This document shows, piece after piece, positions 52,638 through 61,225 of a stretch of DNA of 64,000 nucleotides (the first letter of the stretch is position 1; each line of letters starts with the position of its first letter). The notes beneath the pieces are model-generated. The model had not been told where the DNA came from. It saw nothing but the letters and a program-made list of their open reading frames with translations, and did not search any database. The position numbers and the translations under genes were made by a program. Source of the stretch: Pseudomonas sp. JUb42 (GTDB taxonomy: Bacteria; Pseudomonadota; Gammaproteobacteria; Pseudomonadales; Pseudomonadaceae); NCBI RefSeq assembly GCF_024807945.1, contig NZ_JANUFD010000016.1, positions 124,001 through 188,000 on the forward strand, given 5' to 3'.

Positions 52638-53660
52638 TTACTTCGCCTCCAGCCACCCCCTGACCCGACGGAACATCTGTTCCTGCTCGGCAGCCTTGTT
52701 GCCGGGGATTGCGGTCAGCTGGATCTGGGTGAACGCGGAGCCCTTGACCCGTTTGCTCGCTTGCAGGCGGTCCTGGGCTGCGCGTTGCTCATTCGGCCAA
52801 CCCTTGAAGACGAAGTCCGAGGTTTTCGCTTTCAGGGTCGGCACCAGCGCGGCGAGCAATGGCTTGGCGTCGACGGGTTCTCTGGCCGAGACCATGACGA
52901 AGTGCTGGACCAGCGGCGAAGGCTTCTCGCTGGTATAGCGGGCAGCCCAGTAGGCGCCGTTGCCGTGGCCGAGCAGGACGATGGTGCGCGCCTTGTTCTG
53001 TTGAGCAAAGGCGATGGCGCTGTCGATGCGGGCAAAGATGCGATCGGCCGCAGCCTTTTCGCGCTCTTGTGCAGCAGCAGCTTTTGCGGCAGTGGCAGCG
53101 GCTTCTTTTTCCGCTGCGGCGGCGGCGCTGGCCTCGGTGGCTGCGGCATCCTTGGGTGCGTCTTTGGCCGGTTCTTTTTTCGCCGCTTCTTTTTTGTCCT
53201 TGTCGCCTGTGCTCGCCTCGCCAGTGGCAGCGTCCTCTTCACGAGGGTCGCTGCCATCGCTGAGGGCGTCAGGCAGGGTAATGCTCAGGCTGGCCCAACC
53301 GGCATCGGGGAGCTTGCGCCGCAGCGGGCCGACCGCTTCCGGCCAGTCGGCGGATTCGTCGGCACCGGGGACGATGACCACCGTGCCTTTCGGATCGTCC
53401 GTATTGGCCGGCTTCCACAAGGCGAGAAAATTATCGTCGCCCGCCTGCAGCTTTTGCAGGTCAGCCTGGGGCAGGCTGCGCTCAAGGGCGATGGCGTCTT
53501 CCTGGGTGCGCTGCAACAGTGGCGCGTACTCGGGCGGTGGGGGCTCCTTGGCCTCGGCGGGCTTGGCCGGAGCGGGGTCCGCGGCCTGAACGGGCAGGGC
53601 ACAAGGTAGTATCAGTGCCAGGCACAGCGCGGGAAACATTGCGCGATAGGTGTAAGACAT
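52638..53660 (-). CDS. DUF3530 family protein
   Basis: 340 residues from MSYTYRAMFPALCLALILP at 53660. A signal peptide (cleavage near PVQAA) is followed by an alpha/beta-hydrolase-like part. A long Ala/Glu/Lys-rich low-complexity insert (about 165-215, GEASTGDKDKKEAAKKEP and similar) interrupts it. After the insert stands IVLLGHGNGAYWAARY, a nucleophile-elbow-like stretch in which Asn replaces Ser of GHSxG. Substrate and activity unknown; matches the P. aeruginosa PA0599 position. Confidence 0.85.
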   Translation of the reverse strand: MSYTYRAMFPALCLALILPCALPVQAADPAPAKPAEAKEPPPPEYAPLLQRTQEDAIALERSLPQADLQKLQAGDDNFLALWKPANTDDPKGTVVIVPGADESADWPEAVGPLRRKLPDAGWASLSITLPDALSDGSDPREEDAATGEASTGDKDKKEAAKKEPAKDAPKDAAATEASAAAAAEKEAAATAAKAAAAQEREKAAADRIFARIDSAIAFAQQNKARTIVLLGHGNGAYWAARYTSEKPSPLVQHFVMVSAREPVDAKPLLAALVPTLKAKTSDFVFKGWPNEQRAAQDRLQASKRVKGSAFTQIQLTAIPGNKAAEQEQMFRRVRGWLEAK

Positions 53661-53767
53661 CGGATATTCCAAAGCCAGAAACGATCCCGGCAGCCTAATG
53701 GGTTGATCGGCATTTGTCAGGCGCAGACATGCATGACGCAGCCAGAGGAGCACGAGGGAGTGACACA

Positions 53768-55795
53768 TTGACCAGTTGTTCATTGCGCAATGGATTTATC
53801 GGCGGCCTGGCGCTGCTCTTGATGGCAGTGCTGTCGATGAGCCGTGCGCAGGCCGCGCCGGACGAAAGCGAGGTGGGTATCCAACTGAGCCAGGAGCAGC
53901 GCGAGTGGCTCAATCAGCGCAGCCAATTGCGCGTCGGCCTGGTGATGCAGGCGCCTTACGCACAGTTCGACCGACGTTTGCAGCAGTTGTCGGGTGCCAA
54001 TGTCGATGTGATGAACTGGCTGGAAAAAAGCCTGCGCACGGAATTGCTCTGGCGCAACTTCCCGGATCAGGCTGCCCTGGAGAAAGCCCTGGCCGAGGGC
54101 GCCATCGATATCGCCCCCGGCCTGACCCAGACCCCGGCCGGCTTGCGGCGCTGGGTGTTTTCCGACCCTTATCTGCGGATATCGCAACTGGTCGTCGGTG
54201 AGCGCGATGGCGCCGGCACCGTGGATCTGGAGAAGCTCGGTGATCAGTCCCGCGTGGCCGTGCGCATGCCCAGTGCGACCGCCGACTACCTGCGCAGCAC
54301 CTATTCGCATCTAAATTTGCAAGGCGTACCCCAGGAGCGTCAGGCCTTGCAGTTATTGCTCACCCAGCAAGCGCGTTATGCCGTGGTCGATGAGGCGCAG
54401 CTCAGCCGTTTGTCCCGTGAGCCGGAGTTTAGCGATCTGGCGGTGGTGGGGGACATCGGCTATCCGCAGCTGCTGCGGGTTGCGACGCGCAAGGACTGGC
54501 CGCAGTTGGCCGAAATTGTTGCCGTGGCCCTGCGCGCCATTCCGGCCAGGGACCTGGATCAGTTGCACAACCGCTGGTTCCCGCTCAAGTATCCCCAGGC
54601 CAATACTTCGCCGGGGTTCTGGCAGAACATCAGCTTCCTGCTGCTGGTCTTGTTGCTGGCCTGCTTCACCATCGTCATCTGGCAGCGCCGCCAACAGCAG
54701 GAGCTGGAGCAGGCCTTGCTCAGCGCCCGTCATGACATCGCCCGCCGTCAACGTGGCGAGGAAGCCTTGCGCTTGGCGCAGTTTTCCATCGATCAGAGCA
54801 CCCTGGGGATTCTCTGGGTCAACTGGGACAGTCACGTGCGCTATGCCAACCGGGCGGCGGAATCGATGCTGCGCTACGACGCTGGTGGCGCAGTGGATCG
54901 GCCGTTGATCGATTTCGAGCCGGGCCTGCATATGGATCGCTGGCTCAACCTATGGAACAGCGCCCGCTCCAGCGAAGACGCGCCGCTGAGTTTCGAGACC
55001 AACCTGACCTGCGCCGATGGCAGCATCCTGCCCGCCGACGTGTCGTTGAGCTTCCTGCGCTTTCGCGATGCGGAGTACCTGGTGGTATTCCTCAGCGACG
55101 TCAGCGACCGGCGCCGCGCCCATGAACAGTTGCGTGAGCTCTCGGCGCATCTGGAAAGCGTGCGCGAGGAAGAGAAGGCCCGCATCGCTCGGGAGGTTCA
55201 CGACGAGTTGGGGCAGATGCTCACCGTACTCAAGCTGGAAACTTCGATGTGCGAGCTGGCCTATGCCGACCTCGACCCTGGCCTGCGTGATCGTCTCAAC
55301 AGCATGAAGCGCTTGATTGCCCAGCTATTCCAGTTGGTACGCGACGTCGCCACGGCCCTGCGTCCGCCGATTCTCGATGCGGGCATCGCCTCGGCCATCG
55401 AATGGCAGGCCCGGCGTTTTGAGTCACGCACGCAGATTCCCTGCCTGGTACAGGTGCCGGATAACCTGCCGACCCTCAGCGATGCCAGGGCCATTGGCAT
55501 GTTCCGTATCCTTCAGGAGGCGCTGACCAATGTCATGCGCCATGCCCAGGCCCATACCGTGGAAGTCAGCCTGACCCTGGACAGCGAAAGCGGCCTGATG
55601 TGCATGACCATTTCCGACGACGGCCGCGGCTTCGTACCTGAACCAGGGCGCCCGGTTTCCTTCGGTCTGGTCGGCATGCGCGAGCGGGTTTTGATGCTTG
55701 GCGGACGATTGGAGCTGGACAGTGAGTCGGGGGAGGGCACAACCTTGCGCGCTTTTATTCCATTGGACCAAGTCACTGAGGAGTCGCAATCGTGA
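53768..55795 (+). CDS. agtS: Sensor histidine kinase, AgtS-like
   Basis: 675 residues from a TTG at 53768 preceded by GAGGGAG. A signal/TM segment (FIGGLALLLMAVLSMSRAQA) leads to a periplasmic SBP_bac_3 domain (about 35-275), then a membrane helix (FLLLVLLLACFTIVIW), a PAS domain (about 345-460), HisKA_3 with REVHDELGQM carrying the phospho-His, and HATPase_c (DDGRGFVPEPGRP). In P. aeruginosa the AgtS-AgtR pair controls the agtABCD transporter in response to 5-aminovalerate and 4-aminobutyrate. The order here is the same. It overlaps agtR by four bases. Confidence 0.85.
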   Translation: MTSCSLRNGFIGGLALLLMAVLSMSRAQAAPDESEVGIQLSQEQREWLNQRSQLRVGLVMQAPYAQFDRRLQQLSGANVDVMNWLEKSLRTELLWRNFPDQAALEKALAEGAIDIAPGLTQTPAGLRRWVFSDPYLRISQLVVGERDGAGTVDLEKLGDQSRVAVRMPSATADYLRSTYSHLNLQGVPQERQALQLLLTQQARYAVVDEAQLSRLSREPEFSDLAVVGDIGYPQLLRVATRKDWPQLAEIVAVALRAIPARDLDQLHNRWFPLKYPQANTSPGFWQNISFLLLVLLLACFTIVIWQRRQQQELEQALLSARHDIARRQRGEEALRLAQFSIDQSTLGILWVNWDSHVRYANRAAESMLRYDAGGAVDRPLIDFEPGLHMDRWLNLWNSARSSEDAPLSFETNLTCADGSILPADVSLSFLRFRDAEYLVVFLSDVSDRRRAHEQLRELSAHLESVREEEKARIAREVHDELGQMLTVLKLETSMCELAYADLDPGLRDRLNSMKRLIAQLFQLVRDVATALRPPILDAGIASAIEWQARRFESRTQIPCLVQVPDNLPTLSDARAIGMFRILQEALTNVMRHAQAHTVEVSLTLDSESGLMCMTISDDGRGFVPEPGRPVSFGLVGMRERVLMLGGRLELDSESGEGTTLRAFIPLDQVTEESQS

Positions 55796-56421
55796 TTCGC
55801 GTATTGGTAGCCGAAGACCACACCATCGTGCGCGAGGGGATCAAGCAATTGATCGGCCTGGCCAAGGACATGCTGGTGGTCGGCGAGGCCAGCAATGGTG
55901 AACAACTGCTCGACACGCTGCGCCATATCGCCTGTGAGGTGGTGCTGTTGGATATCTCCATGCCGGGGGTCAATGGCCTGGAAGCGATCCCAAGGATCCG
56001 CGCGATGACCAATCCGCCAGCGATCCTGGTGTTGTCCATGCACGATGAAGCGCAGATGGCCGCGCGGGCGTTGAAGGTCGGCGCGGCAGGCTATGCCACC
56101 AAGGACAGCGACCCGGCCTTGCTGCTGACGGCGATTCGCCGGGTGGCCGGCGGTGGGCGTTATATCGACCCGGACCTGGCCGACCGCATGGTTTTCGAGG
56201 TCGGACTGACCGATAACCGTCCGCTGCATTCGCTGTTGTCCGAGCGCGAGTTTTCGGTATTCGAGCGCCTGGCCCAGGGCGCCAACGTCAACGATATTGC
56301 TCAGCAGCTAGCCCTGAGCAGCAAGACCATCAGCACCCACAAGGCGCGGCTGATGCAGAAGATGAACCTCAATTCCCTGGCGGATCTGGTCAAGTACGCG
56401 GTTGAACACAAACTGTTGTGA
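55792..56421 (+). CDS. agtR: NarL/LuxR-type response regulator, AgtR-like
   Basis: 209 residues. The receiver domain carries the phospho-acceptor Asp in VVLLDISMPGVNGLEAIP (about residue 54) and Lys in GYATKDSDPALL. The LuxR HTH follows (ERLAQGANVNDIAQQLALSSKTISTHKARLMQKMNL). It is coupled to agtS and probably binds near the inverted repeat at 56560-56577 before agtA. Confidence 0.88.
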   Translation: MIRVLVAEDHTIVREGIKQLIGLAKDMLVVGEASNGEQLLDTLRHIACEVVLLDISMPGVNGLEAIPRIRAMTNPPAILVLSMHDEAQMAARALKVGAAGYATKDSDPALLLTAIRRVAGGGRYIDPDLADRMVFEVGLTDNRPLHSLLSEREFSVFERLAQGANVNDIAQQLALSSKTISTHKARLMQKMNLNSLADLVKYAVEHKLL

Positions 56422-56438
56422 TCCAAACGCGACATGCT

Positions 56439-56503
56439 TTCGCGGGCAAGCCTCGCTCCCACAGGCGACCTATAACCCTGTGGGAGCGAGGCTTGCCCGC
56501 GAA
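56439..56503. repeat. REPIN: two inverted REPs with 27-bp perfect arms
   Basis: The arms at 56439-56465 and 56477-56503 are exact reverse complements over 27 bases (TTCGCGGGCAAGCCTCGCTC as core). They lie between agtR and agtA and form the usual REP doublet of fluorescent pseudomonads. Confidence 0.85.
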
Positions 56504-56559
56504 GACGCCAGCACAGACAAAAACAATCTAAAAACCGACATACCTATCTCCGCCATCCG

Positions 56560-56577
56560 TGTAGGGCAATCCCTACA
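56560..56577. promoter_or_regulatory. Candidate AgtR operator (TGTAGGG-N4-CCCTACA)
   Basis: A perfect 7-base inverted repeat with a 4-base spacer, 106 bases upstream of agtA. Its symmetry and place fit a NarL-type regulator acting upstream of the transporter operon. No other strong symmetric site exists in the agtR-agtA gap apart from the REPIN. Confidence 0.45.
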
Positions 56578-56682
56578 AGCAACCTTCCAGAGTGCCTAGG
56601 CGAATCTCTCCTGCCCCCCGATTTGCGCGGCCTGCAGCCTAAACTAGGCTAGATCCACGCAGACAAAACAAAGGTGTGGGTA

Positions 56683-57807
56683 ATGAGCGACGTCGATACA
56701 AGCGCTGGGGCGAAAGATGTTCTGGTCAGCTTTCGTGGTGTGCAGAAGAGCTACGACGGCGAAGCCCTCATCGTCAAAGACCTCAATGTGGATATTCGCA
56801 AAGGCGAATTCCTCACCCTGCTCGGGCCTTCGGGTTCCGGCAAGACCACCAGCCTGATGATGCTTGCCGGTTTCGAGACACCGACTGCCGGTGAGATCCT
56901 GCTCGAAGGCCGCTCCATCAACAACGTGCCGCCGCACAAGCGCGACATCGGCATGGTGTTCCAGAACTACGCACTGTTCCCGCACATGACCGTGGCCGAG
57001 AACCTGGCGTTCCCGCTGTCGGTACGTGGCCTGAACAAGACCGACGTCGGCGAGAAGGTCAAGCGCGCCCTGGACATGGTGCAACTGGGCAGCTTCGCCC
57101 ATCGCTACCCGGCCCAGTTGTCCGGTGGTCAGCAGCAGCGTGTGGCCTTGGCCCGTGCACTGGTGTTCGAGCCGCAACTGGTGCTGATGGACGAACCCCT
57201 CGGCGCACTGGACAAGCAACTGCGCGAACACATGCAGATGGAAATCAAACATCTGCATCAGCGCCTGGGCGTGACCGTGGTCTACGTGACCCACGACCAG
57301 GGCGAAGCCCTGACCATGTCCGACCGCGTAGCAGTGTTCCATCAGGGCGAAATCCAGCAGATTGCCCCGCCGCGCACCCTTTACGAAGAGCCGTGCAACA
57401 CGTTCGTGGCCAACTTCATCGGTGAAAACAACCGTCTCAACGGTCGTCTGGTCAGCCAGAACGGCGATCGTTGCGTGATTGAGCTGGGCCGTGGCGAGAA
57501 GGTCGAGGCCCTGGCGGTCAATGTCGGTCGTGCCGGTGATCCGGTAACTCTATCGATTCGTCCGGAGCGCATCTGCATCAATGGCAAGAGCGAAAGCTGC
57601 GTGAATCGCTTCTCCGGCCGTGTCGCAGAATTCATCTATCTGGGCGACCACGTCCGCGTGCGCCTGGAAGTGGCGGGCAAAACCGATTTCTTCGTCAAGC
57701 AACCCATCGCCGAGCTGGATTCGGCCCTGAGCGTTGGCGATGTCGTACCGATTGGCTGGCAGGTCGAGCACGTTCGCGCGCTCGATCCCTTGCAAGAAGT
57801 GCAATAA
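56683..57807 (+). CDS. agtA: ABC transporter ATP-binding protein, AgtA-like
   Basis: 374 residues from the ATG at 56683 (MSDVDTSAGAKDV), with AAAGG upstream; a GTG three codons earlier is weaker. Walker A GPSGSGKTT, signature LSGGQQQRVALARALV, Walker B VLMDEPLGALD and a C-terminal TOBE domain are present. It belongs to the PotA-type polyamine/ amino acid family. With the next three genes it forms an importer matching P. aeruginosa AgtABCD. Confidence 0.93.
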   Translation: MSDVDTSAGAKDVLVSFRGVQKSYDGEALIVKDLNVDIRKGEFLTLLGPSGSGKTTSLMMLAGFETPTAGEILLEGRSINNVPPHKRDIGMVFQNYALFPHMTVAENLAFPLSVRGLNKTDVGEKVKRALDMVQLGSFAHRYPAQLSGGQQQRVALARALVFEPQLVLMDEPLGALDKQLREHMQMEIKHLHQRLGVTVVYVTHDQGEALTMSDRVAVFHQGEIQQIAPPRTLYEEPCNTFVANFIGENNRLNGRLVSQNGDRCVIELGRGEKVEALAVNVGRAGDPVTLSIRPERICINGKSESCVNRFSGRVAEFIYLGDHVRVRLEVAGKTDFFVKQPIAELDSALSVGDVVPIGWQVEHVRALDPLQEVQ

Positions 57808-57871
57808 CCAAGAGGCGAACAGATCGCCCTCTCCCCATCGCGAAACCAACTGCTCGTGGAGTGAAGTACAA

Positions 57872-58906
57872 ATGCTAAGAACCATGAAACTCACCGCAAT
57901 GACGCTGGGCATGATGTGCGCGGCGCAAGCCATGGCAGCCGCCGATCTGACTGTTATTTCCTTCGGCGGTGCGAACAAGACTGCTCAGGAAAAAGCGTTC
58001 TACGCCCCGTGGGAAAAGGCCGGTAACGGCAAGATCATCGCTGGCGAATACAACGGTGAAATGGCCAAGGTCAAAACCATGGTCGACACCAAAAGCGTCT
58101 CCTGGGACCTGGTAGAAGTCGAATCCCCTGAACTGGCTCGCGGTTGCAGCGAAGACATGTTCGAAGAGATCGACCCGGCGATCCTCGGCAAGAAAGAAGA
58201 CTACGTACCGGGTGCCATCCAGACCTGCGGCGTTGGTTTCTTCGTTTGGTCGACCGTGTTGGCTTACAACGCCGACAAATTGAAAACCGCACCGACCAGC
58301 TGGGCTGACTTCTGGAACGTCAAGGAATTCCCGGGCAAGCGTGGCCTGCGCAAAGGCGCCAAGTACACCCTGGAATTCGCCCTGATGGCCGACGGCGTTG
58401 CGCCGAAAGACGTCTACAAAGTGCTGGCCAGCAAAGACGGCCAGGACCGCGCCTTCAAGAAACTGGATGAGCTCAAGCCGAACATCCAGTGGTGGGAAGC
58501 TGGCGCTCAGCCGCCGCAGTACCTGCAATCCGGTGACGTCGTGATGAGCTCGGCCTACAACGGTCGTATCGCGGCCGTGGCCAAGGAAAGCAACCTGAAA
58601 GTGGTGTGGACCGGTGGCGTCTACGACTTCGACTCCTGGGCCATTCCAAAGGGTTCGAAAAACGCGGCTGAAGCGAAGAAATTCCTCGCCTTCACCCTCG
58701 GCGCCGACCAGCAGAAGACCTACTCGGAAAACATCGCCTACGGCCCTGCCAACACCAAGGCTGTCAGCCTGTTGACCGCAGAAAACCAGGCGAACATGCC
58801 GACCAAGGCAGAAAACATCGCCAACCAGGTGCAGCTTGACGTTGCCTTCTGGACCGATAACGGCGAGTCCCTTGAGCAGCGCTTCACTGCCTGGGCTGCC
58901 AAGTAA
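57872..58906 (+). CDS. agtB: ABC transporter substrate-binding protein, AgtB-like
   Basis: 344 residues from MLRTMKLTAMTLGMMCAAQAM at 57872. A signal peptide cleaves near MAAADL. The mature protein has the PotD-type SBP_bac_8 fold: LTVISFGGANKTAQEKAF, SWDLVEVESPELARG, AYNADKLKTAPTSWADFWN and KFLAFTLGADQQKTY. It captures the substrate in the periplasm; in P. aeruginosa these are 4-aminobutyrate and 5-aminovalerate. The same substrate here is inference from the context. Confidence 0.92.
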   Translation: MLRTMKLTAMTLGMMCAAQAMAAADLTVISFGGANKTAQEKAFYAPWEKAGNGKIIAGEYNGEMAKVKTMVDTKSVSWDLVEVESPELARGCSEDMFEEIDPAILGKKEDYVPGAIQTCGVGFFVWSTVLAYNADKLKTAPTSWADFWNVKEFPGKRGLRKGAKYTLEFALMADGVAPKDVYKVLASKDGQDRAFKKLDELKPNIQWWEAGAQPPQYLQSGDVVMSSAYNGRIAAVAKESNLKVVWTGGVYDFDSWAIPKGSKNAAEAKKFLAFTLGADQQKTYSENIAYGPANTKAVSLLTAENQANMPTKAENIANQVQLDVAFWTDNGESLEQRFTAWAAK

Positions 58907-59000
58907 TCAGCAGTTGAGTTAGATCCTGGGTGCGCTCCCTCCTGTAGCCGTCTGGCGCAGGAGGGCGCACATCCCTTGTTCAAAGATTTCGGAGTTCGCT

Positions 59001-60248
59001 ATGGCCACCGCCGTGCCCCTGACTGAAGGCGCCAGCCCCACCTTGAAGCAACGCCTGGCTCGCGCCGAGCGGGTCAACCGTTGGAAGGCCCAGGCCCTGA
59101 TTGCACCCCTGGTCATCTTCCTGCTGCTGGTGTTTCTGGTACCGATTGCAGCACTGCTCTTCAAGAGCGTGGGCAACCCGGAAGTCGTCAATGGCTTGCC
59201 GAACACCGTTGTCGAAGTGAAAAAATGGGATGGCAAAGGCTTGCCGTCCGAGCCGGTCTATAAAGCGCTGAGCGTGGACCTGGGCGAAGCCCGCAAAAAC
59301 TCGACCCTGGGCGAAACGTCCAAGCGTCTGAATATCGAGTTGGCAGGCTATCGCAGCCTGTTGACCAAAACCGCCCGTGCACTGCCGTTCAAGGAAGAGC
59401 CAGCGTCCTACAAGGAAGCCCTGGAAGCCCTCGACGAGCGTTGGGGCGATCCGGCGTACTGGCAGGCGATTCGCCGCAACACCAGTAGCGTCACTCCGTA
59501 TTACCTGCTGGCTGCCGTTGACCACCGGATTGATGATCTGGGCGAAGTGGCCGCCGCGACCCCTGACCAGTCGATCTACCTGGACATCTTCGCCCGTACC
59601 TTCTGGATGGGACTGGTGATCACCGTGATCTGCCTGCTGTTGGCCTATCCGCTGGCCTACCTGCTGGCCAACCTGCCGGCACGGCAGAGCAACCTGCTGA
59701 TGATCCTGGTGCTGTTACCGTTCTGGACCTCGATTCTGGTGCGGGTTGCCGCGTGGATCGTGCTGCTGCAATCCAGTGGCCTGATCAACAGTGCGCTGAT
59801 GGCCATGGGCATCATCGATAAGCCGCTGGAACTGGTGTTCAACCGGGTCGGCGTGTACATCTCCATGGTCCACATCATGCTGCCGTTCATGATCCTGCCG
59901 ATCTACAGCGTGATGAAGAGCATTTCCCCGACTTACATGCGTGCCGCGATCTCGCTGGGTTGCCCGCCGTTCCGCAGCTTCTGGCGGGTGTACTTCCCGC
60001 AGACCTATGCCGGTGTCGGTGCCGGTTGCCTGTTGGTGTTCATCCTGGCCATTGGTTACTACATCACCCCTGCGCTGTTGGGCAGCCCGAACGATCAGAT
60101 GGTCAGCTACTTCGTCGCGTTCTACACCAACACCAGTATCAACTGGGGTATGGCTACTGCGCTGGGCGGCCTGCTGTTACTGGCAACCATCGTGCTTTAT
60201 CTGATCTATAGCTGGTTGGTCGGCGCCAGCCGCCTGCGTTTGAGCTGA
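59001..60248 (+). CDS. agtC: ABC transporter permease, AgtC-like
   Basis: 415 residues. The first membrane segment (LIAPLVIFLLLVFLVPIAALLF) is followed by a long polar insert (about residues 55-190), then the usual five segments with the EAA-type loop (AAISLGCPPFRSFWRVYFPQTYAG). The large periplasmic insert is a mark of this PotB-like subgroup. Pairs with AgtD; separated from it by 11 bases. Confidence 0.93.
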   Translation: MATAVPLTEGASPTLKQRLARAERVNRWKAQALIAPLVIFLLLVFLVPIAALLFKSVGNPEVVNGLPNTVVEVKKWDGKGLPSEPVYKALSVDLGEARKNSTLGETSKRLNIELAGYRSLLTKTARALPFKEEPASYKEALEALDERWGDPAYWQAIRRNTSSVTPYYLLAAVDHRIDDLGEVAAATPDQSIYLDIFARTFWMGLVITVICLLLAYPLAYLLANLPARQSNLLMILVLLPFWTSILVRVAAWIVLLQSSGLINSALMAMGIIDKPLELVFNRVGVYISMVHIMLPFMILPIYSVMKSISPTYMRAAISLGCPPFRSFWRVYFPQTYAGVGAGCLLVFILAIGYYITPALLGSPNDQMVSYFVAFYTNTSINWGMATALGGLLLLATIVLYLIYSWLVGASRLRLS

Positions 60249-60259
60249 GGAGAGTCACC

Positions 60260-61084
60260 ATGCTGAGTCCTTACACGTCACCCGTAGAGCGCGTCTGGTA
60301 TTACGCCCTGCGTATCCTGTGTGGCCTGGTGCTGTTGTTCCTGGTGCTGCCGGTGCTGGTTATCGTGCCGTTGTCGTTCAACTCCGGCAGCTTTCTGGTT
60401 TACCCGCTGCAAGGATTTTCCCTGCACTGGTATCAGGACTTCTTCGGCTCCAACGAGTGGATGCGCGCCCTGAAGAACAGCATGATCGTAGCCCCGGCCG
60501 CGACCATCCTGGCCATGGTCTTCGGCACCCTGGCGGCCATCGGTCTGACCCGCGGCAACTTTCGCGGCAAGTCCCTGGTGATGGCCCTGGTGATTTCGCC
60601 GATGGTCGTGCCGGTGGTGATCATCGGTGTTGCCAGCTACCTGTTCTTCGCCCCGCTGGGCTTGGGTAACAGTTACACGTCGCTGATCCTGGTGCATGCG
60701 GTGCTGGGTGTGCCCTTCGTGATCATCACCGTGTCGGCCACTTTGCAGGGCTTCAACTACAACCTGGTCCGGGCTGCGGCCAGTCTGGGCGCTTCGCCGG
60801 TGACCGCGTTCCGTCGGGTGACCCTGCCGCTGATTGCTCCGGGGGTAATTTCCGGTGCGCTGTTCGCCTTCGCGACTTCATTCGATGAGGTGGTGGTGAC
60901 CCTGTTCCTCGCCGGTCCCGAGCAGGCCACCCTGCCTCGGCAGATGTTCAGCGGCATCCGCGAAAACCTCAGCCCGACCATTGCTGCGGCGGCGACCCTG
61001 CTGATTGCCTTCTCCATCGTGCTGTTGCTGGTGCTGGAATGGCTGCGTGGGCGCAGTGAGAAAATGCGTACTGCTGCCGAGTAG
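60260..61084 (+). CDS. agtD: ABC transporter permease, AgtD-like
   Basis: 274 residues with six membrane segments and a PotC-type EAA loop (RAAASLGASPVTAFRRVTLPLIAPG). The ATG follows a GAGGAG. Last gene of the transporter operon; a REP-type inverted repeat lies after it. Confidence 0.93.
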   Translation: MLSPYTSPVERVWYYALRILCGLVLLFLVLPVLVIVPLSFNSGSFLVYPLQGFSLHWYQDFFGSNEWMRALKNSMIVAPAATILAMVFGTLAAIGLTRGNFRGKSLVMALVISPMVVPVVIIGVASYLFFAPLGLGNSYTSLILVHAVLGVPFVIITVSATLQGFNYNLVRAAASLGASPVTAFRRVTLPLIAPGVISGALFAFATSFDEVVVTLFLAGPEQATLPRQMFSGIRENLSPTIAAAATLLIAFSIVLLLVLEWLRGRSEKMRTAAE

Positions 61085-61112
61085 GGTCCCAGGGCAGATC
61101 TGAGGCGAATTC

Positions 61113-61205
61113 TGTGGGAGCGAATTCATTCGCGAATAAAAGGTGATCAGCCGATCAAGGTATATTGGCTGATCTGGCCTCTTCGCGAATGAATTCGCTC
61201 CCACA
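61113..61205. repeat. Inverted repeat of 24-bp arms
   Basis: Arms at 61113-61136 and 61182-61205 are exact reverse complements over 24 bases (TGTGGGAGCGAATTCATTCG as core). An inner pair TGATCAGCC / GGCTGATC lies between them. A second family of intergenic hairpin repeats, different from the REP at 56439. Confidence 0.85.
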
Positions 61206-61225
61206 ATTGCGCCACGGAGCCCTCG

